From NCBI RefSeq assembly GCF_011762045.1, contig NZ_JAASQS010000005.1, positions 310,001-374,000 on the forward strand: DNA of 64,000 nt. The letters are read 5' to 3'. The notes beneath the pieces were generated by a model. That model was not told where the DNA came from. It was given only the letters and a program-made list of their open reading frames with translations, and ran no database searches. Both the position numbers and the translations under genes were made by a program. Origin of the DNA: Rhizomicrobium electricum. GTDB taxonomy: Bacteria; Pseudomonadota; Alphaproteobacteria; Micropepsales; Micropepsaceae. This document shows positions 52,634 through 62,300 of this stretch, one piece after another. The stretch's first letter is position 1. Each line of letters starts with the position of its first letter.

Positions 52634-53710
52634 TCAGCGCGCCGTCAAAACGGGTTTCACGGCCATGCCGTCGGTGAGGAACGACGCCCCCGCGGCCACG
52701 ACGCGATCGCCGGGCCTGACCGCGCCGTCGACGAGCGCACCGGCCGAACCGATGGCCTTGAGCGAAACCGGCACGCGCTTCAGCCGGCCATCGGCAGTGA
52801 CAATGAATACGGCCTTCGCTGTGCCCGCCGGAGCAATCACCGCCGAAGCAGGAACCAGAGCACCGGCAGCCTTGGTGCGATCCGGCGCCAGAACGATTTC
52901 GACCACACTGCCCGGCGCAAAGTCGCCGCTCGCGATCCGAACGCGGATATCCCGGCTGCTGTTGGCGGAAACGCGCTCGCCGATCTCGGTGACGACACCG
53001 CGGCCTTCGCTGCCGTTCATCCGCAATCGCAACGACATTCCCGGCTGCAGCAGCGCAACCGCCGCGGCCGGCGCCGAAGTCACGACTTCGCGAGGGCCTT
53101 GGCCATCGACTTCGAACATCACTGTGCCGGGCGCCACCGTATCCGACAAGCGCACCGGGCGCGCGGCGACAACGCCATCAATCGGCGAGCGTACCGCCGT
53201 CAAATCGAGATCGCGTTTGGCCAGCGCTGCGAGATCGCGCGCCGAAGCGGCGGCCTTTTCCGTCGACCGCGCATCGGCCTTCGCCGCATCGAACGCGCTT
53301 TGCGAAATCGCCGAGGCCCGCATCAAGGCATCCATGCGTTTGAAGTTATGGCGCCGCTCCTCGGCGACCGCGGACAGGCGCGCGGCATCGGCCGTGGCCG
53401 AAGCGAGTTTCAGGTTCTCGGCTCGGCTATCGAACATCGCCAGCACCTGACCGGCGCGAACATGCGCGCCGACATCGACGAGCAGCTTTTCCACCCGGCC
53501 GCCATTCTGCGCCGCGACGGCATGCAACGAGGCCGACCGCACCACACCAATGGCGACGCCGGCGGGGTCTTCCGCCGGACGGGCCGCAACGACGAGCACC
53601 GTCTTGGCCTGTTCCGGCTCAGGCCGGGAACAGCCGGTGAGCCCAGCGAGGAACGCAACAGCCATCATCACCGGCATTGCTCTACAATATAAAAGTGAGC
53701 ATTCGCTCAT
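52634..53710 (-). CDS. RND efflux periplasmic adaptor (membrane fusion lipoprotein)
   Basis: This is a 358-residue adaptor. The N-terminal signal ends in the lipobox LTGC, so it is probably a lipoprotein. The lipoyl halves are visible (VAAQNGGRVEKLLVDVGAHVRAGQVLAMFD and DLTAVRSPIDGVVAARPV) with a helical hairpin between them and beta-barrel segments after. The ATG at 53710 has GGAG five bases upstream; an ATG at 53677 would instead give a nearly leaderless start just after a TATATT box. An operator-like palindrome overlaps the 53710 start. Confidence 0.9.
   Translation of the reverse strand: MSECSLLYCRAMPVMMAVAFLAGLTGCSRPEPEQAKTVLVVAARPAEDPAGVAIGVVRSASLHAVAAQNGGRVEKLLVDVGAHVRAGQVLAMFDSRAENLKLASATADAARLSAVAEERRHNFKRMDALMRASAISQSAFDAAKADARSTEKAAASARDLAALAKRDLDLTAVRSPIDGVVAARPVRLSDTVAPGTVMFEVDGQGPREVVTSAPAAAVALLQPGMSLRLRMNGSEGRGVVTEIGERVSANSSRDIRVRIASGDFAPGSVVEIVLAPDRTKAAGALVPASAVIAPAGTAKAVFIVTADGRLKRVPVSLKAIGSAGALVDGAVRPGDRVVAAGASFLTDGMAVKPVLTAR
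53696..53709. promoter_or_regulatory. Candidate TetR operator at the adaptor gene
   Basis: TGAGCGAATGCTCA is a perfect inverted repeat (TGAGC-4-GCTCA) upstream of the internal adaptor start and just before a TATATT box (53691-53686 on the minus strand). It matches the site in the tetR promoter at 10 of 14 positions. Confidence 0.55.
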
Positions 53711-53752
53711 AAATACTCCACGAAAGGTCCGGGTCCGAGAACGGAGCGGCCG

Positions 53753-54385
53753 CTAGACCGGCTTCATACCAAGATGAGAAAACAGAACCTGCACCGCCTC
53801 ATGGGCGAGTTCGCGGATCGGCCGCGGGCTGATCGGCAAGCGGCTCAACAGGCCATCGGAAAGCGCAAGGATAACCGCCGCACTTTGCGCCGGCTTGATT
53901 TCGGTCCGGATCTCGCCGTTCGCCTGGGCGGCCCGCAATATCTGCGCGAGCTGCGCGATGGTGCGCTCCTCGCCCTGCTGCACCACGGTCGCAACCGCCG
54001 GATTGCGGAAGCTCTCGGCCAAGACCTCCAGCCGCAGTTGCACGACGGTGTGCATCTTCGCCATGCCGATCAGGCGGACCATCGCGGCATCGAGGCCTTC
54101 GCGCAGACTGGACGCTTCACCGATCAAACGCACGATCGCCAGATCGTTTTCGACTTCGGCTTCGACCAGAGCGACGATCAGATCGTCCTTGGTTTCGAAG
54201 TACTGGTAGATGTTGGCGACGCTGACGCCCGCCTCCTCCGCGATCATCGCGATCGAAGAGGCGTGGAAGCCCTTCTGAACGAAGCAGGCGCGCGCGCCAT
54301 CCAGGATCTGCTGGCGCCTTACCGCCCGCGCCTCGTCATCGCGCGGACGTCCCAGGTGCTTTTTTACGTCTCGTTTCGGGCTCAT
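53753..54385 (-). CDS. TetR-family repressor of the efflux operon
   Basis: This is a 210-residue TetR regulator. The HTH spans residues about 22-68 (RQQILDGARACFVQKGFHASSIAMIAEEAGVSVANIYQYFETKDDLIVAL), followed by an all-helical ligand-binding domain of normal length. A basic, Arg/Lys-rich N-terminal arm precedes the HTH (KRDVKKHLGRPRDDEARAVRR). It is 42 bases upstream of the adaptor on the same strand. Its promoter has an operator-like palindrome between -35 and -10, so autoregulation is likely, with the same site at the adaptor. Confidence 0.92.
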   Translation of the reverse strand: MSPKRDVKKHLGRPRDDEARAVRRQQILDGARACFVQKGFHASSIAMIAEEAGVSVANIYQYFETKDDLIVALVEAEVENDLAIVRLIGEASSLREGLDAAMVRLIGMAKMHTVVQLRLEVLAESFRNPAVATVVQQGEERTIAQLAQILRAAQANGEIRTEIKPAQSAAVILALSDGLLSRLPISPRPIRELAHEAVQVLFSHLGMKPV

Positions 54386-54392
54386 TTCGTAT

Positions 54393-54421
54393 TATATAAG
54401 CGATCACTCATTTATTGTCAA
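54393..54421 (-). promoter_or_regulatory. Consensus sigma-70 promoter with embedded operator, tetR
   Basis: On the minus strand TTGACA (54421-54416) and TATATA (54398-54393) are 17 bases apart. TGAGTGATCGCTTA (54410-54397), related to the adaptor operator, lies between them. The -10 box is followed by the tetR ATG only eight bases on, so the transcript would be leaderless. Confidence 0.75.
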
Positions 54422-54560
54422 TAGGCAATCCCGACGGCCATTACCTGTCGAGCATGGCGGATGCACCAGAACTTGCTGCCGGGAACGTCATACGGCCATT
54501 CTGGCGCCGGACCGAGACCGCACGGCCGGCACGGCTGTCCAAAACAGCCCTGTCCTATCG

Positions 54561-54755
54561 CTAACCGCGCGCTACCATACGCCCGTTTGGCGTCACCTGG
54601 AGTTTGCCCTTGAACGAACGAATTAGCCCAAGCTCGGCCAACCGGGCGCGATGCGTTGAGGGAATCATGATGGCAGGGACGTTTCGCGCGACGAGCCGCA
54701 ATGACAGAAACTCTGCCGCCGTCAAATCCGTCCAGCCTGGATACTCTTTCGTCAT
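54561..54755 (-). CDS. Small winged-helix-like hypothetical protein
   Basis: The 64-residue product, from the ATG at 54755, reads MTKEYPGWTDLTAAEFLSLR at its start and ends LGLIRSFKGKLQVTPNGRMVARG. The C-terminal pattern (two short helices, then a basic beta hairpin KGKLQVTPNGR) recalls the wing of small winged-helix proteins. A longer upstream start would overlap the neighbouring gene by 76 bases; the chosen start gives an ATGA overlap with it instead. Function unknown. Confidence 0.6.
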   Translation of the reverse strand: MTKEYPGWTDLTAAEFLSLRLVARNVPAIMIPSTHRARLAELGLIRSFKGKLQVTPNGRMVARG

Positions 54756-54910
54756 TCGTCCGAACAACTCGTTGGCTTCACCAAAGGCAACACTGCGGGC
54801 ATTCGCGCAACCCGACGAACATGCCAATCATCGAACAGCAGCTTTCCTACCGTTCCGAGAACACCGGCAACAATGAAGGCGGTCATGACGATAAGCGGGA
54901 TGATGTTCAT
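54752..54910 (-). CDS. Small single-span membrane protein
   Basis: A 52-residue peptide starting MNIIPLIVMTAFIVAGVLGT: one hydrophobic span at about residues 3-22, followed by a charged tail with FDDWHVRRVARMP. It overlaps the next gene by ATGA, which supports translation. The ribosome-binding site is weak. No family recognised. Confidence 0.55.
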   Translation of the reverse strand: MNIIPLIVMTAFIVAGVLGTVGKLLFDDWHVRRVARMPAVLPLVKPTSCSDE

Positions 54911-54955
54911 AGGAACTCGACACTTTCCGCACCGCCGCAAATCGGGCAGCCGCAA

Positions 54956-55168
54956 TCAACCTTCGACAAAACGGAAGAGATTTGATGCGGTGAGCATAGT
55001 ATCCTCGTCCGCAATGTGCTCGCCATCACTGCCTTGAATTCCATACCGGCAGTCAAACTTGAGTGTCGCCCGGCCATTTTGCCGACTCGTCACCGCCGCC
55101 AGCAGCCATTGCTGGCGTCCGGAGGCCCATACGGACCATCTCTGCCCAATAGTCACATTGTCCGGCAT
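54956..55168 (-). CDS. Small hypothetical protein
   Basis: The 70-residue product begins MPDNVTIGQRWSVWASGRQQ. It is rich in aromatic and charged residues and looks like a compact beta fold (GQRWSVW, WLLAAVTSRQNGRATLKFDCRYG, NLFRFVEG). Base use matches neighbouring genes. It lies 45 bases upstream of the small membrane peptide on the same strand. I do not recognise a family. Confidence 0.55.
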   Translation of the reverse strand: MPDNVTIGQRWSVWASGRQQWLLAAVTSRQNGRATLKFDCRYGIQGSDGEHIADEDTMLTASNLFRFVEG

Positions 55169-55277
55169 GCCAGCATCCTCTCAAACGCACAACATCGAAG
55201 CACCATCGGGTACGGAACACGCTGTCCGAAACGAGTAAAAGCCCTCATCAGAACGGTCTCGCCAGGAAGCCCAACTG

Positions 55278-55376
55278 TTACCGGTTCAATATCATGTATT
55301 GAACCCCTACAAGCGCGACGACGACTGCCGCTGCAGCGACGGCTCGCCAGTTGTACGTACGAAAAAAGCTTCGCAT
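55278..55376 (-). CDS. Very small single-span membrane peptide
   Basis: A 32-residue frame: a basic N terminus MRSFFRTYNWR, then AVAAAAVVVALVGVQYMI as one hydrophobic span. GAAAGG lies six bases upstream of the ATG at 55376. The ribosome-binding site plus the positive-inside pattern support it as a real microprotein, though length alone makes it uncertain. Confidence 0.5.
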   Translation of the reverse strand: MRSFFRTYNWRAVAAAAVVVALVGVQYMILNR

Positions 55377-55437
55377 CGGATGCCTTTCACCGGTGCTTCC
55401 TGCGCCTCTGGCAATACGCCAACCAGCGCCGGAACCG

Positions 55438-55623
55438 TCAGAAACTCCAAATGGCTTTTGAAAAACCGTCGCGCCAGCGCGATCTCTCCGGCTCCGTGGC
55501 GTAGGGATTCAACGCCGCGATACGGTCTGGGTCCAGCTCGTCACAGTCGTTTGACGGCAACTCGGCCGCCATTCTCCAGCCTTCGGCATAGATCCTGCTG
55601 AGACGAAACCCTTTATTGTCCAT
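55438..55623 (-). CDS. Small protein, possibly ribosome-modulation-factor-like
   Basis: The 61-residue product contains IYAEGWRMAAELPSND near the N terminus and LNPYATEPERSRWRDGFSKAI near the C terminus. The pattern A/G-GW..A ... NPY ... R..W..GF resembles the RMF-like family, with a gap in the middle. AGGTG lies five bases upstream. It begins 12 bases after the cold-shock-like fragment, so the two are probably co-transcribed. The family link is tentative. Confidence 0.55.
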   Translation of the reverse strand: MDNKGFRLSRIYAEGWRMAAELPSNDCDELDPDRIAALNPYATEPERSRWRDGFSKAIWSF

Positions 55624-55635
55624 GATAACACCTAT

Positions 55636-55734
55636 TCAGCGGCAACCTGACTGCGCGTCTTCGCCGCCGCCTTCGGGCGATATGAAGCCTGAGCCACGCC
55701 CCGATTTGAAGAAACACACAGTTCCAATCGTCAT
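55636..55734 (-). CDS. Truncated cold-shock-domain protein (N-terminal half)
   Basis: A 32-residue frame whose first 27 residues match the start of CspA-type proteins: MTIGTVCFFKSGRGSGFISP then EGGGEDA. The RNP1-like GSGFI is present, though the usual KGFGFI is altered. A stop then follows QSGCR, so the RNP2 strand and rest of the domain (normally about 70 residues in total) are missing. AGGG lies seven bases upstream. It may be a pseudogene or a retained peptide. Confidence 0.6.
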   Translation of the reverse strand: MTIGTVCFFKSGRGSGFISPEGGGEDAQSGCR

Positions 55735-55970
55735 CGCGACACCCTGCAGCACGAGGTTTCGGCCAAGCATTTGCTCGGTCGGCGAGATACGGAACAATCA
55801 GTCTGATAACATCGCGCGCGACCGCCGAATTCGCGATAGCGGCCCGGCGATGTCAAGGATGCGATTCATCTGACGGCACTGCCGTCGCGCATGGATATAA
55901 GCGCTAAAAGCGCCTAATACAAGTTGGCGCCGGATTGTTCGCACCGGTTATCATTACAGGCAGGTACTTC
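55735..55970. other. Divergent gap between small genes
   Basis: 236 bases between the cold-shock-like fragment and the plus-strand small gene. GCGCT-AAA-AGCGC at 55901-55913 forms a short perfect hairpin. A minus-strand TTGACA near 55855 could be a -35 element for the cold-shock-like gene, with no clear -10. Confidence 0.4.
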
Positions 55971-56216
55971 GTGGCCCGAGAAACCGTCCACATCGTCCAA
56001 GCATATGTCGCCGGCAAGGGAAATCGCCTGAGACCCGACACACCGGTCCCATGCAAGTCGGCAGAAGCAGCGCTCCGGACGGCGGAAAGGCTCTCAAACA
56101 CAAAACTCGGCGTGGTGGCATTTTCAAGTTCCGGTGACCCGGAACTTGGCGAATATGATGATGAACCTACTATTATCTTCAAATTCGGGCGTTTACCGCC
56201 TCAATTTGAAGAATAA
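55971..56216 (+). CDS. Conserved-looking small hypothetical protein
   Basis: The 81-residue product starts at the GTG at 55971 with AGG six bases upstream: MARETVHIVQAYVAGKGNRL, then CKSAEAALRTAERLSNTKLGVVAFSSSGDPELGEYDDEPTIIFKFGRLP. The helix-then-strand order suggests a small alpha/beta fold. It resembles short uncharacterised alphaproteobacterial proteins that annotate GDP..G.YD motifs, but I assign no function. A frame on the opposite strand covers the same bases and is judged a shadow. Confidence 0.65.
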   Translation: MARETVHIVQAYVAGKGNRLRPDTPVPCKSAEAALRTAERLSNTKLGVVAFSSSGDPELGEYDDEPTIIFKFGRLPPQFEE

Positions 56217-56399
56217 GGCATGACACCGTAGCGTCGGAAGCGTGCTATAGTCTCCTCATCGAACGCGCCGTAATTTGCGGACGACAGATGTTGTCCGCCG
56301 ACGCGAAGTCAAACTTAAAACACTCGTGCCAGACGCAGGATCAAGCATTGGATCTGCGCGTACGAGCTTGCCGTTGTCGCGTACGGCAGAAGGGCCACA
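56217..56399. other. Upstream region of the glucan synthase gene
   Basis: 183 bases without a gene. GCGGAC (56277-56282) and GTCCGC (56293-56298) make a short inverted repeat. TATAGT at 56246-56251 could be a -10 box, but the nearest -35-like element is 20 bases away, so the promoter is uncertain. AGAAGGG at 56388-56394 is the ribosome-binding site for the next gene. Confidence 0.4.
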
Positions 56400-59300
56400 T
56401 TGAATTTGTCGTTTCTAGCCGCTTTCGGGCGCAATCAACTGTTGTCGCCATGGGATAGCGAAGACTCCATCCGCGAGGAACTCTTCGGTGTCGAACGGCT
56501 GGAACAACATGCCGAGAGTCTCGCCGAGGCCCAGATCGTCACGGCGACACCGATCCCGCGCCAATCGTTGTCGGTAAGGCTGAAGGAAAACGAAGCCGTT
56601 CTTTTGGCGGCCTATCGGGAAATAGGTCATACCACGCGCGACGGGCAACCGAACACGCCGGCCGCCGAATGGCTGCTCGACAACTATCATCTGATCGAAG
56701 AACAGATTCACGAGGTGCGGGACGACTTGCCGCCCCGCTATTACCGCCAATTGCCAAAGCTGGCAGGCGGCCCATTTGCCGGATACCCGCGTGTTTTCGG
56801 CTTGGTTTGGGCCTTCGTTGCACACACCGACAGCCGCCTCGACCCCGATATGCTGTGCCGGTTTGTGCGCGCGTATCAACGCGTCCAGCCGCTCACGATC
56901 GGCGAATTGTGGGCCATTGCCATCACGCTGCGTATCGTTCTCGTCGAAAACCTGCGGCGCGCGGCCAAACGCATCATGAATAGCGGTGTCGCCCGACAAA
57001 ATGCCAATCTCGTCGCCGATCAGCAGTTGGGCATCGACGGGCGCGCCGCCGAATCCGTCGACATCATGCTTCAGGGCTACAGCCAAGCGCCGTTGCCCAA
57101 GACGTTCGCCGTCCAGCTGATTCAGCGGTTGCGAGACCAAGATCCTCGCGTCACGCCAGCGCTGGCCTGGCTGGAAAGCCAGCTCGCCGCCCAGGGAACC
57201 ACGGCCGACCAACTCGTGCATGATGAACACCAGCGGCAGGGTGCCGCGAGCGTGACTGTGCGCAACATCATCACGAGTATGCGCCTCGCTTCGGCGCTCG
57301 ATTGGACCGAGATATTCGAGAGCGTCAGTCTGGTCGATGGGATTCTGCAGACGGATACCGATTTCGCAGCGATGGATTTCCCGACGCGCAACCTCTATCG
57401 CAGTGCGATCGAAGAACTGGCGCGCGGTTCGACTCTGTCCGAGTTGGATATCGCGCAGGCCGCGCTTTCGGCGGCAAAAGGCCAAGCCGGCCGTCCCGCC
57501 GATCCGGGCTATCACCTGATTTCCGGCGGGCGCCGCGATTTCGAAAAACGGATCGGCTTTCGCCCGCCACTGCGAAGCAGGCTCGCACACAGACGGATCA
57601 GCATCGGCGCATACATCGCAAGCGTCGTTGTCGTAGCCGTCGCGATCTTGCTGTTACCCCTTTCTGCGCTGCAATCCGCTGGCTGGCTAGCGGCATTGTT
57701 GGCGATCGTGGGATTGATTCCTGCGTTCGACTTGGCCGTCGCATTGGTAAATCGGATCGCGATGGCGATCGTGGGCACGACGATCTTGCCAAGCCTGGCC
57801 CTTCGCGACGGCATTCCAGAGGAATTACGCACTGTCGTCGCGGTTCCGTTCCTGCTCACAAGCCGCCTCGCCATTGAAGAGCAACTCAAGCGGCTCGAGG
57901 TCTACTTTCTCGCAAGCCCCGATGGCCATCTGCACTTCGCATTGCTTTCGGACTGGCTGGACTCGCCCGAGGAACGCTCGCGAGACGACGATGCCCTTCT
58001 TGCCGTCGCGGCCGAGGGGATTGGCCATTTGAACAGCCAATACGGCCCGGCACAAGGCGGCGATAGATTCCTGCTGCTTCACCGCCGACGGGTTTGGAAT
58101 GAAGGGCAGCAGCAATGGATGGGCTGGGAACGCAAACGCGGAAAGCTGCATGAACTGAATCGTCTGCTGCGCGGCGCCGCAGACACGACGTTTGTGACGA
58201 TCAACGGCCGTGCACCGGCCGTCCCGCCTAATGTCCGTTATGTCATAACCCTCGATGCCGATACACGGTTGCCGCGCGAAGCCGTGCGCCAACTCATCGG
58301 CAAGATGGCACACCCGCTCAACCGACCGATGCTCGACGCCGCTGCAAGGCGCGTGGTCGAGGGCCATGCGGTGCTGCAGCCGCGGGTGACGCCGTCCTTG
58401 CCGGTCGGCTCCGAGGGATCGGCGTTTCAGCGTGCATTCTCCAGCATGAGCGGCATCGATCCCTACGCATCCGCCGTCTCCGACGTGTACCAGGATATGT
58501 TCGGCGAGGGGACATACGCCGGAAAGGGCATTTACGATGTGGATGCCTTCGAGGCGGCGCTTGCCGAGCGCGTACCGGAAAACACGCTTCTCAGCCACGA
58601 TCTCTTCGAAGGGACATTCGCCCGCGCGGCTCTGGTATCCGATGTAGAAGTTGTCGAAGAGTATCCCGCCCGCTACGACGTTGCGGTTTCCCGCCAGCAT
58701 CGCTGGGCTCGCGGCGATTGGCAGCTGCTGCCTTGGATATTCGGCCGTAGCGATGTCTCGCGCGATGAACCCGGCACCAACGCACTGCCGCGAATTGCGC
58801 GATGGAAGATGCTGGACAACCTCAGGCGGACTCTGTCGGCGCCGGCTTGCGTTATTACCTTGCTCACTGCCTGGACACTCTCCCCGCACGACGCGGCCGT
58901 TTGGACCGGCTTCATCATAGCAACGATCGCTCTACCGACGTTGCTGCCGGCGCTCGCAGCGATCGTGCCGCATCGTGTTCGAATAACGCTGCGCAGTCAT
59001 CTCGATGCGCTTGGCGACGATATCCTGCTGGCTCTGACACAGACGGCCATGACGCTGATATTCCTCGCGCATCAGGCCTGGTCGATGAGCGATGCGATCG
59101 GCAGAACGCTCTTCCGCCTGTTTGTAAGCCATCGCCGCCTGCTCGAATGGATGACCGCCGCGCATGCCTCTCTCAGTCCCCGGCTTCAGTTGGCCGGTGT
59201 GTATCGCTGGATGGCGGGAAGTGTGGTCATATCTATCGCCGCTGCCAGCCTGGTCTGGTTGAGCGGCGGCCGATCGGCGTCGTGCGCCGCCCCTCTCATA

Positions 59301-62300
59301 CTCCTCTGGATCGCCGCGCCCGCCATTGCACGGTGGGTCAGCTTACCGCCGTCGGCAGCGGGATCTCTTCCGATTTCCGATGACGACGCCCACGAGTTGC
59401 GACTCGTTGCGCGACGGACATGGCGATATTTCGAGACATTCGTCACGGCCGCAGACCACATGCTGCCGCCCGACAACTATCAGGAAGATCCCAAGCCGGT
59501 GCTGGCGCGCCGAACCTCTCCCACCAACATCGGTCTCTATCTTCTCTCGGCCGTCAGCGCTCGCGAATTCGGCTGGATCGGAACAACCGAAGCCGCCGAA
59601 CGCCTGGAAACGACGTTGACGACGATCGAGTCGATGCAGCATTTTCGCGGCCACTTATACAATTGGTACGACACCGGCGATCTACGGCCGCTGGAACCGC
59701 GTTACATCTCGACCGTCGATAGCGGCAATCTTGCCGGTCACCTGATCGCAATCGCGAACGCTTGCCGGGAATGGACCGATGCCTCCGTCAACACGGCGCA
59801 ATGGCTTGCGGGCATCGACGACAGCCTGCGCTTGGCGAGAACCGCGATCAGTGCGCTTTCCGACGACACCCAAAGCGAGTTCGTCACACGGCAGGAACTC
59901 GACCACGCGTTCAACGCTTTGAGCGCAGCCGTGCTTGCGGCGCCGGCAAACGGCTTGCCTGCCCGGATCAACGAACTCGCCAAGCTGGCAATGATCGTCG
60001 TCGACATCACGCAAACCTTGGCAAGCGGCGACGATGCCGGCATCGAAATGCTGTTCTGGACACGCGCAGTTCAGCGATCCATCGACAGCCATCGCCGTGA
60101 TTTTATCCTGTCGACCGAGCAGGAAGCCGCGCTGAGAACACGTCTGCTCACGCTGGAGGCCACAGCACGATCGATGGCCAACGCGATGCAGTTCGACTTC
60201 TTGTTCGATCCGCATCGCCGCCTGCTTTCCATCGGCTATCTCGTCGCCGAAGGCCGGCTCGATGGCAGCTGCTACGACCTGCTTGCCTCGGAAGCGCGGC
60301 TCGCCAGCTTCTGGGCGATCGCCAAAGGCGATGTTCCATCGCGTCATTGGTTTCGTCTGGGTCGATCAGTAACGCCAATCGAGCATGGTGCGGCCCTGGT
60401 CTCATGGTCGGGATCCATGTTCGAGTATCTGATGCCATCGCTGGTGATGCGTGCGCCGGCCGGCACCCTGCTCGAAGCAACCAGTCACCTGATCGTCGAT
60501 CGCCAGATCTCCTTTGGCAAAGAATGCAGCCGGCCCTGGGGCATTTCCGAATCCGCATTTAACGCGCGCGACTTGGAACTGACTTACCAGTATTCGAATT
60601 TTGGCGTACCCGGCTTGGGGCTGAAGCGCGGGCTTGGCGAGAATGCCGTTGTCGCGCCCTATGCAACGGCGCTTGCGACGATGGTCGCCCCGGCCGCCGC
60701 TTTGCGCAATCTTGCCCGTTTGGCCGAAATCGGCACGCGCGGGCGCTACGGCTTCTACGAAGCGGTGGACTATACGCGCACGCGCCTACCCGAAGGCAGC
60801 ACCTACGCGGTCGTTCGCGCCCACATGGCGCACCACCAAGGGATGACGATCGTCGCCATCACCAATGCCCTGCTCGGCGGGATCGTCCGCGCCTACTTCC
60901 ACGCCGAACCGGCAATCCGCGCCACGGAACTCTTGCTGCAGGAGCGTACTCCTCGCGACATAGCGGCGGCGCGTCCCTGGGCGGAGGACACCAACACAGC
61001 CACGGCAGCGCGAGTGCTCGACCGACCGACCGTGCGGCACATCCGTACGCCGCACAATCCGACACCGGCAGTCCATCTGCTTTCGAACGGCAGCTATGCC
61101 GTGATGCTGACCGCGGCCGGCTCCGGCTATAGCAGATGGCACGACATCGGAATTACCCGCTGGCGGGAAGATCCAACTTGCGACGACTGGGGTTCGTTCA
61201 TTTATCTGCGGGACGTCAGAAGCGGCAGTGTCTGGTCCGCAGGTTACCAGCCAGCCGGCACCGAACCGGACAGCTATGACGTCGAATTCAGCGAAGACAA
61301 GGCCGAATTTACACGCCGTGACGGCACAATAGCGACCATTCAGGAAGTGGTCGTGTCGTCGGAGAGCAGTGCCGAAGCGCGCCGCATATCGGTGTCGAAT
61401 TCCGGCCTGCGACCGCGCGAAATCGAGATCACCTCCTACGCCGAGCTTGTGCTGGCACCTCCCGCCCAAGATGGCGCTCACCCTGCGTTCTCCAAGATGT
61501 TTGTCCAAACCGAACACGATGCCAAGGCCGGGATCATTCTCGCGACGCGGCGGCGACGCGCACCAGCCGAACCGGAGATCTGGGCCGCCCATCTCTCGGT
61601 CGCCGAGGGCGAAACGGTCGGTGACATCGAAATTGAAACCGATCGTGCGAAATTTCTGGGCCGGGGACACAGCGCCACGTCGCCAGCATCCATCATGGGA
61701 GGGCGGCCGCTTTCCGGCAGTGTGGGAACCGTGCTCGATCCGGTATTTGCGATGCGCCGCCGCGTCCGCATCCAACCGGGCGAGACGGTGCGTGTCACAT
61801 TCTGGACCGTAGCGGCATCATCGCGAACCGAGCTGCTCGATCTTGTCGACAAGCACCAAGACGCCAATGCCTTTGACCGCGCGGCGACACTCGCTTGGAC
61901 CCAGGCGCAAGTGCAACTTCGCCATCTCGATATCGATACCGACGAAGCCAGACTATATCAGATCCTCGCCGGGCACATACTGTATGCCAACCCCGCCATG
62001 AGACCCATGGCCGACACCATCCGGCGCGGCGGCGGCGGTCCCGCCGCGTTATGGGCACAGAGCATTTCGGGCGATCTTCCGATCGTACTGGTGCGGATAG
62101 ACGATGTGGAGGACATCGCGGTTGTTCGCCAGATGCTGCGAGCTCACGAATACTGGCGAATGAAAGGTCTCGCTGCCGACCTCGTGATTTTGAACGAGCG
62201 GTCCTCCTCCTATATCCAGGATCTTCATACCGCAATCGAAACGGAGATACGCAAAAGCCAGTCGCGCGCGCAGCCCGTAGCAGATGCCGCCCGCGGCAAT

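Noticed and set aside
55904..56182. 92-codon minus-strand frame
   Set aside because: The opposite strand has a better-formed small gene with a ribosome-binding site at 55962 and more protein-like composition.
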